45,667 bases of DNA from Verrucomicrobiales bacterium (GTDB lineage Bacteria > Verrucomicrobiota > Verrucomicrobiia > Verrucomicrobiales > DEV007), in NCBI GenBank assembly GCA_029210205.1, contig JARGOD010000029.1, positions 1 through 45,667 of the forward strand, in the 5' to 3' direction. The position numbers and the translations under genes were made by a program. This document shows positions 40,968 to 45,667 of this stretch, piece after piece (positions within the stretch are counted from its first letter, which is position 1; each line of letters opens with the position of its first letter). Below the pieces are notes generated by a model. It was not told the DNA's origin and ran no database searches. It saw only the letters and a program-made list of their open reading frames with translations.

Positions 40968-42950
40968 TTACGACTTCTCCACACAAAACAAGTGGACTGG
41001 CTTCGTGCGCGGGTCAAGAGCCACGAAATTGGTGGATTCACGCCATGTGTAGGCCTCTTCGTAGATCAAATCGCGTACCGTGAATGCGGAGCCATGGTCT
41101 ATTCCCATCGCTTCAAGAGGAAGGTGGATGTTGGATTCGTTCTTCAAATGCGGATCGAGGTTGATTACGACAAGGATGAGATTGCTGCGATCATCCGACC
41201 ATTTGTAGAATGCAATCATCCGATCATTGTCGCAGGGAATAAACTCGATGTTCGCGTAGCTCTGCAGCGCGGTATTGTTTTGACGAGCCTTATTTACCCG
41301 CGAAATGAAGGGTTTGATATTTCCCGCCTTATCCCAATTTCGGGTCTTCAGCTGATACTTTTCGCTGTCGAGATATTCCTCACGACCATGTAGAGCCTTG
41401 TTTTCGCAAAGCTCGTAGCCGGAATAAATTCCCCAGGATGAGGAAAGTGTTGCGGCGAGAACCGCCCGGATTTTAAAGGCGGAAGGGGGGGCATCGTGGA
41501 GGTGAAAGGGTAGAATGTCCGGCGTGTTCGGCCAGAAGTTGGCACGGTAGTAATCACGCATCTCGCCTTTGGTGAGCTCGGTCACGTAGTCGATGAGCTC
41601 AGCCCGACTCTCCCGCCAGGTGAAATAGGTGTAGCTTTGAGTGAAGCCTGCCTTCGCAAGCGTCTGCATCATTTTGGGGCGGGTGAAAGCTTCACTGAGG
41701 AAAATGATTGTTGGATCAACGCTGTGGACTTTGGCGATGAGCCATTCCCAGAATGCGACTGGTTTCGTGTGCGGATTGTCGACACGGAAGATTTTGACTC
41801 CCTTTTCGACCCAGAAGAGAACGACGTCACAGAGTTCCTCCCAGAGTTCGCGCCACTCGTCGCTGTGAAAGTTGAGTGGTTAATTGTCCTTATATTTTTT
41901 GGGTGGTTTCTCCGCGTATTTGATGGAGCCGTCGGGGCGATGGTAAAACCACTCTGGGTGTTCTTCGACGTAGGGGTGATCCGGTGAGCAGTTGATCGCA
42001 AAATCGATCGCGATAACCATGTCCATCTTCTTCGCCTCCCCAAGCAACCAGACAAAATCGTCGATTGTGCCGAGTGCAGGTTCCACGGAGCGGTGGCCGC
42101 CGTTCTTATTTCCAATCGCCCAGGGAGATCCGACATCGTCGGGTTCGCAGGTAACGGTGTTGTTTTTTCCTTTGCGATGCGATTCTCCGATGGGATGAAT
42201 CGGAGGAAAATAAATCACATCGAAACCCATTGCTTTCGCATCTTCGATACGCGGGAGGCAGTCCCGGAAGGTAGAGTGGCGGTCTTTAATGCCTTCGGCG
42301 CAGCGCGGGAAAAACTCATACCAGGCCGAGTAGGCAGACTGCTTTGTTTCCACGATGAGCTGAATAAGTTCTTCCGAGGTTGAGGCGAGATTCCGGTCCG
42401 GCCATCGAGCAAGAAGAGCAAGGACCTTGGGGTCATTCATGAGCGCGGGAACGGCATTTCCCTCAGATTTCATGAGCTCGGTGGTGAGATCTTCGATCGC
42501 CTCTGCGTCATCATGAGATTTTCCACCGGCAGCTCGGATTGCGGCATTGTTGAGAATGACCCGACCTTCTTCGATCTCGGTCGAAAAGTTATCCTGATCG
42601 CCGGTCAGTCGTCGCTCATAATCGTGCAGCCAGGTCAGAAAGTCGTCTGCCCAGGCAGTCACGACAATTTCGTAATGGCCGATCGAAGAGAAGGTTAGTG
42701 AGGTGCTCCATTGATCGTTCTCATGAGCTGACATGGGGACTTCGTTCCATGTCTTCTCCTCTTGTTTTCGCCATTTCGCGACAGCTACGACAATGTCATG
42801 TCCGTCTTTAAAAATGTCAGCCCCGACTGTGATTGGCTCACTTTCAACGCGCTTTGCGGGGTAGCGACCCCCTTCGATGCGAGGAGAGAGGTTTGAGATG
42901 ACCACTGATGCAAGGCGGTCATGAGTGGGGAGTTTTTTCAGGGATCCCAT
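40968..42950 (-). pseudogene. glgE: Alpha-1,4-glucan:maltose-1-phosphate maltosyltransferase, interrupted by one in-frame stop
   Basis: The reading frame of 660 codons encodes GlgE, which extends alpha-glucans from maltose 1-phosphate. N-terminal domains (about 1-205), the WYEFFPR opening of the GH13_3 barrel (about 217), IYFPPIHPIGESHRKGKNN and CSPDHPYVEEHPEWFYHRPD are followed, after the stop, by FRVDNPHTKP with nucleophile D391, FLSEAFTRPK with acid/base E420 and FTQSYTYFTWR. Codon 357 is TAA (41880-41882), at the position where relatives have Tyr in D-I-Y-P. The frame before and after it is the same, and there are no other disruptions. The 356-residue N-terminal product would lack both catalytic residues. 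Recent nonsense mutation and sequencing error are both possible. Confidence 0.88.
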
Positions 42951-43045
42951 AGAGGAAATAAAAGGCAGGTTCCGATCACTATCGACCCATCACCGCTCTC
43001 GCCAAGTTCGATTTTGTAGCTCAATTGTGAGACGTTCCCGGGGAA

Positions 43046-43426
43046 CTAATCGCGAACGCGGCCACGTAGTTGCTTCTTATTCTTCCGCAGCTCTTTGGTG
43101 CGTCGTCGTCTCGCTTTTTCGGCTCGCGAGGGTTTCCTCTTTTGGTAACGCTTTTTGGCGCGCGCTTTCGCCCGGATGAGTTGCTCGCTCTTCGCTATCT
43201 CCTCAAAGTGATCACAAAGACGCTCGCGGGCGATTTCCCGATTGCGTTCGCGAAAGCGAGTCTCCTGACAATTCACCTCCACACCTGTTGGAAGGTGTTT
43301 CAAATAAACGCAGGATGAAGTCTTATTGATCTTCTGACCTCCGGCGCCTGATCCAAGCACGAAGCGCTCTTCCAGATCCTCTTCGAGAATCTTCCATCGC
43401 TTCATCCGCTGTTCGAGAGTGGTCAT
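43046..43426 (-). CDS. Small RF-1-domain protein, probable ribosome rescue factor
   Basis: This 126-residue basic protein has the peptidyl-tRNA hydrolysis motif GSGAGGQKINKTSSCVYL (about 25-42; GGQ at 29-31), then THPTG-like LPTGVEVNCQETRFRERNRE as in class I release factors. Domains needed for stop-codon reading are absent. The C-terminus is a Lys/Arg-rich tail (about 85-126). This architecture fits ribosome-rescue hydrolases (ArfB or the C12orf65/MTRFR type), which release peptides from stalled ribosomes or split large subunits. The sequence after GGQ (KINKTSS) is nearer to the C12orf65-type proteins. The gene is divergent from the methyltransferase gene. Confidence 0.85.
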   Translation of the reverse strand: MTTLEQRMKRWKILEEDLEERFVLGSGAGGQKINKTSSCVYLKHLPTGVEVNCQETRFRERNREIARERLCDHFEEIAKSEQLIRAKARAKKRYQKRKPSRAEKARRRRTKELRKNKKQLRGRVRD

Positions 43427-43478
43427 TCTTAAAAATGATGCTGATCCAGGATGGAAAAGCCGTTGCCCTGAGAGAGGA

Positions 43479-43513
43479 AACAGGGTTGACTCGTGGACTA
43501 TACCCTATTGAAT
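43479..43513. promoter_or_regulatory. 9-13-9 palindrome, candidate operator/promoter (copy 2)
   Basis: AACAGGGTT (43479-43487) and TACCCTATT (43501-43509, two mismatches from a perfect complement) are separated by 13 bases and followed by GAAT. GGACT occupies the same place in the spacer as in the copy at 26953. The sequence contains -35 TTGACT (43486-43491) and a -10-like TTGAAT (43508-43513) for the methyltransferase gene, whose ATG is at 43525. Confidence 0.5.
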
Positions 43514-43524
43514 AGCAAAATTCT

Positions 43525-44220
43525 ATGGAAGCTGAACTAACCGACCTCGAGAAGGGCTACATGGCCTACACTCGGCGAAGTCTCGCTTTCTATGATTGGT
43601 GGATGCTGGGAATTTCGAATCGACTGATTTGGAAATGTCCGACCGAGGAGATTCTCGAGCTCTACCGCGAGCACGTTTCCGACAATCATCTCGAGGTCGG
43701 AGTGGGGACCGGATACTTTTTAGAAAAGACCCTGCCGGAGGGAAAGCCCCGTGTTGCCCTCCTCGACATCAATCGAGACTGCCTTGAAGTCGCGGCTTCT
43801 CGAATCGAAAGTTACCGGCCGGAGATCCATCAGGAAAATGTGCTCGAGCCACTCTTGCTGCATGGCGCGGGATACGATTCGATCGCCATCAACTATCTCT
43901 TGCACTGTCTCCCCGGAAATTTAGAGACCAAAGCGAGCAAAGTCATGGATCATCTTGCGCCTTACCTTCACGATAAGGGATCGCTTTTTGGGTCCACAAT
44001 TTTGGGAGCAGATATTAAGCGCCCAATCGCGGCTTCGATCCTGATGGCGAAATATAACAAGAAAGGAATATTTTCGAACACACAGGATTCTCTCGGAGCA
44101 ATCATGGAAGCGCTCTCAACGAGGTTTAAGACCTTCAATGTCGAGGTCCAGGGCTGTGTCGTTCTTTTCTGGGGAAAGGGAGTGAAAGAATCCTATCGGG
44201 AAAAGTTGAAACAAGCGTGA
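43525..44220 (+). CDS. Class I SAM-dependent methyltransferase
   Basis: This 231-residue soluble protein has a Rossmann-like methyltransferase fold: motif I HLEVGVGTGYFLEKT (about 56-70), motif II VALLDINRDCLEVA (about 77-90) and motif IV YDSIAINYLLHCLPG (about 117-131). The N-terminus AFYDWWMLGISNRLIWKCP is a conserved opening in a group of small-molecule methyltransferases of unknown substrate. It is a single gene, the stop directly abuts the stop of the opposing membrane-protein gene (44220/44221), and a palindromic promoter precedes it. A metabolite O- or N-methylation role is likely, but the substrate cannot be told. Confidence 0.85.
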   Translation: MEAELTDLEKGYMAYTRRSLAFYDWWMLGISNRLIWKCPTEEILELYREHVSDNHLEVGVGTGYFLEKTLPEGKPRVALLDINRDCLEVAASRIESYRPEIHQENVLEPLLLHGAGYDSIAINYLLHCLPGNLETKASKVMDHLAPYLHDKGSLFGSTILGADIKRPIAASILMAKYNKKGIFSNTQDSLGAIMEALSTRFKTFNVEVQGCVVLFWGKGVKESYREKLKQA

Positions 44221-44976
44221 TTAGGCTTCCGTTGCCCGGTCGCGATTTGACCAGAGTTGTTTCAGCTCACTCCACGGCAGAAAATAGACGGCGCTGACAA
44301 CGACGTAGACGGCGAAGGAGTCGATCTTGAGGAAGTGACATCCTCCGAAGAAAAAAATCAGGATGTGCATGCGGATCACGTTTTTGTAGGGGCCCGCGAA
44401 AAGATCTTCGGTGAGTTCTTTCCGTGGTTTCTTGGCGGTTAGATCCTCGCTCTCATCCGAAGATTGAGCGTCTTTCCGAAACGGTTTCAAAATTGCATTC
44501 CGCTCGGCAATGAACGTGGGAATAATGAAGAGTCCGTAGGGAATCATGAGATGCTGAAAGACGAGCTTCCAGAGGAGGATTGGATTAATGAAAGCTTCTC
44601 CGAAGCCATCATCGGGGAGGCCTTCGAGTGGAAAAAACTGGCTGAGGAAAACGGAGTGGCCGGCGTGGAATCCACAAAAGTGGACGGAGAAGAAAGCAAG
44701 AAAGAAAAGGGCGACACCTCCGCCGATGAGTAGCGAGGCGAGACGGTTAGGGCCGGTGTAGCCGTCATCATGAATCGTCCGCCAACCTAACAAGGTGCTA
44801 TAACCAATCCTGAAAAGGATTGTGGAATAGCCGATGACAAGGCTGCTGAGCCAGAGGCTCCAGACGAGATCAGACGTTTCCCAATGGAGGAACCAGGCGA
44901 GGGCGAGGCCAATGAAGAAGGCGACCAGGTTCGGGGTAATGACACGGACGACTGAGGAATCGGAATCGGTCGTCAT
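44221..44976 (-). CDS. Polytopic membrane protein, DUF6498-like
   Basis: This 251-residue integral membrane protein has about six or seven membrane segments. The features LVIGYSTILFRIGYS (about 46-60), HFCGFHAGHSVFLSQFFPL (about 99-117) and NVIRMHILIFFFGGCHFLK (about 199-217) agree with what I recall of the DUF6498 family, whose function is unknown. Several histidines in or near the membrane (H99, H103, H106 region) could bind metal. It shares the strand with the downstream end of the SDR gene, 11 bases away, and may be co-transcribed with it. It converges tail to tail with the methyltransferase. Confidence 0.75.
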   Translation of the reverse strand: MTTDSDSSVVRVITPNLVAFFIGLALAWFLHWETSDLVWSLWLSSLVIGYSTILFRIGYSTLLGWRTIHDDGYTGPNRLASLLIGGGVALFFLAFFSVHFCGFHAGHSVFLSQFFPLEGLPDDGFGEAFINPILLWKLVFQHLMIPYGLFIIPTFIAERNAILKPFRKDAQSSDESEDLTAKKPRKELTEDLFAGPYKNVIRMHILIFFFGGCHFLKIDSFAVYVVVSAVYFLPWSELKQLWSNRDRATEA

Positions 44977-44987
44977 GTTGGAAATGT

Positions 44988-45665
44988 TCAGGGGCAGGTG
45001 AGGGCCCGGCCATTGTCGGCGGGTTCGATCGCATCAAGAAAGGGGACGGCTCGTTCGGCCCATTCCGTCGGTCCGGGGTAGTGGTCGGACTCTCCGCCAA
45101 AGCAGCTTTGCAGCATGTCAGTGTTGATGACGCCGGGATTAAAAGCGACGGCACCGACTCCGTGCGGGAGCTCCTGAGCGAGGGCCTGCGTGAGGCCTTC
45201 GATGGCCCACTTGCTCGCGCAGTAGGGGGCAACTTCGGGGGAGGTCGAGCGTCCCCATCCGCTCGAGAAATTCACGATGATGCCGCTGCCTTGCTGAATC
45301 ATTGCAGGAGTGAAATGGCGGATCACGCGGGTCACGCCACTGATATTGATATCGATTAACTCAGTGAATTCGGCGTCTTCGATTTCCCAGAGCGGCGCGT
45401 TCCGATTGATGATCGCTGCGTTGTTGATGAGTAGGTCGGGTGTCCCGAATTTGGCAAGGACCTGCTCCGACCAGATTCGCACGGCTTCATCGCTGCTGAG
45501 ATCGACGGAGGAGTAGTGATGGCTGCCGCCGGTAAGCTCGGACGGTGCGGTTTCAGAGCGGGAACATCCAGCGATCTTGTGTCCCCGTGCGATGAAGCCC
45601 TTTGCCATGGCAAGACCAAGCCCGCGAGAGACGCCGGTGATGAGAATGCGTTTCGAATCGCTCAT
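44988..45665 (-). CDS. Short-chain dehydrogenase/reductase
   Basis: This 225-residue NAD(P)-dependent oxidoreductase of the classical SDR family has the cofactor motif TGVSRGLG (about 10-17), NNAA (about 80-83), the catalytic Ser in NFSSGWG (about 132-138) and YCASK (about 148-152, Tyr and Lys). FNPGVINTDM (about 175-184) ends the active-site region. A Ser or Arg after the first Gly motif does not clearly settle NAD or NADP. The substrate is unknown. The gene is complete: its ATG lies two bases from the window edge. The protein is a little shorter than the usual 250 residues at the C-terminus. Confidence 0.9.
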   Translation of the reverse strand: MSDSKRILITGVSRGLGLAMAKGFIARGHKIAGCSRSETAPSELTGGSHHYSSVDLSSDEAVRIWSEQVLAKFGTPDLLINNAAIINRNAPLWEIEDAEFTELIDINISGVTRVIRHFTPAMIQQGSGIIVNFSSGWGRSTSPEVAPYCASKWAIEGLTQALAQELPHGVGAVAFNPGVINTDMLQSCFGGESDHYPGPTEWAERAVPFLDAIEPADNGRALTCP

Positions 45666-45667
45666 GA

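Noticed and set aside
40968..42950. Frameshift in glgE suggested by two separate open frames
   Set aside because: Both parts lie in the same reading frame (distance from first start to second Met is a multiple of three), and translation between them is family-like. The break is one in-frame stop codon, not a frameshift.
1..45667. CRISPR array, insertion sequence, prophage or integron
   Set aside because: No regularly spaced direct repeats, transposase, integrase or phage-structural genes were seen on either strand.

Overview
The window is about 45.7 kb of a Gram-negative chromosome of moderate GC content. The gene content best fits a free-living Verrucomicrobiota (Verrucomicrobiae-like) bacterium. 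Supporting features are a Tat-signal Gfo/Idh/MocA oxidoreductase and a Tat-signal lipoprotein TIM-barrel protein, several prepilin-like proteins, a LamG-domain surface protein, a serine/threonine-kinase-like protein fused to tetratricopeptide repeats, a PhoD-like phosphatase, and outer-membrane LPS biosynthesis (heptosyltransferase). The assignment is inferred from family content, since no rRNA or marker search could be run. Protein-coding density is high and I see no insertion sequence, CRISPR array, tRNA or rRNA gene.

Layout. 160-6276: a yejABEF-type oligopeptide ABC transporter operon. 6312-9563: a small conserved hypothetical gene and a 963-residue membrane-anchored pseudokinase/TPR protein. 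9625-10401: cysQ, which faces an orphan pseudopilin across a bidirectional terminator; RNase R diverges from the pseudopilin. 13587-15008: Gfo/Idh/MocA oxidoreductase. 15076-19664: a tightly coupled type II secretion block gspF-G-H-I-J-K, followed by trmD and a small Gly/Tyr-rich lipoprotein gene. 20743-29222 (minus strand): LamG protein, a truncated PQQ-propeller remnant, pabB, a pseudopilin-like protein coupled to a sugar-isomerase-like TIM barrel, and recD2. 29316-31767 (plus): secG, a waaF-like glycosyltransferase and a MYG1-family exonuclease. 31775-34958 (minus): a DUF2089 regulator with a coupled membrane protein, an intergenic region rich in RNA-like stem-loops, and a PhoD-like phosphatase. 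35093-39509 (plus): a tetrapyrrole operon (ccsA/hemX-like, hemA, hemC, fused cobA-hemD). 39563-45665: an orphan CHASE2 protein, glgE broken by a single in-frame stop codon, a small release-factor-like rescue protein, a methyltransferase, a DUF6498-like membrane protein and an SDR oxidoreductase.

Most notable observations: (i) a cluster of mutually competing stem-loops at 32878-33042 that looks like an undescribed structured RNA or palindromic element; (ii) glgE intact over its full length except for one ochre codon; (iii) a near-identical 9-13-9 palindrome placed upstream of two unrelated genes; (iv) several promoters whose -10 hexamer lies only 6-11 nt from the start codon, with Shine-Dalgarno sequences almost absent, which suggests leaderless or near-leaderless transcription; (v) a pseudokinase that has lost the catalytic HRD aspartate; (vi) a 53-codon remnant of a PQQ-type propeller gene; (vii) a CHASE2 sensor without an output domain.
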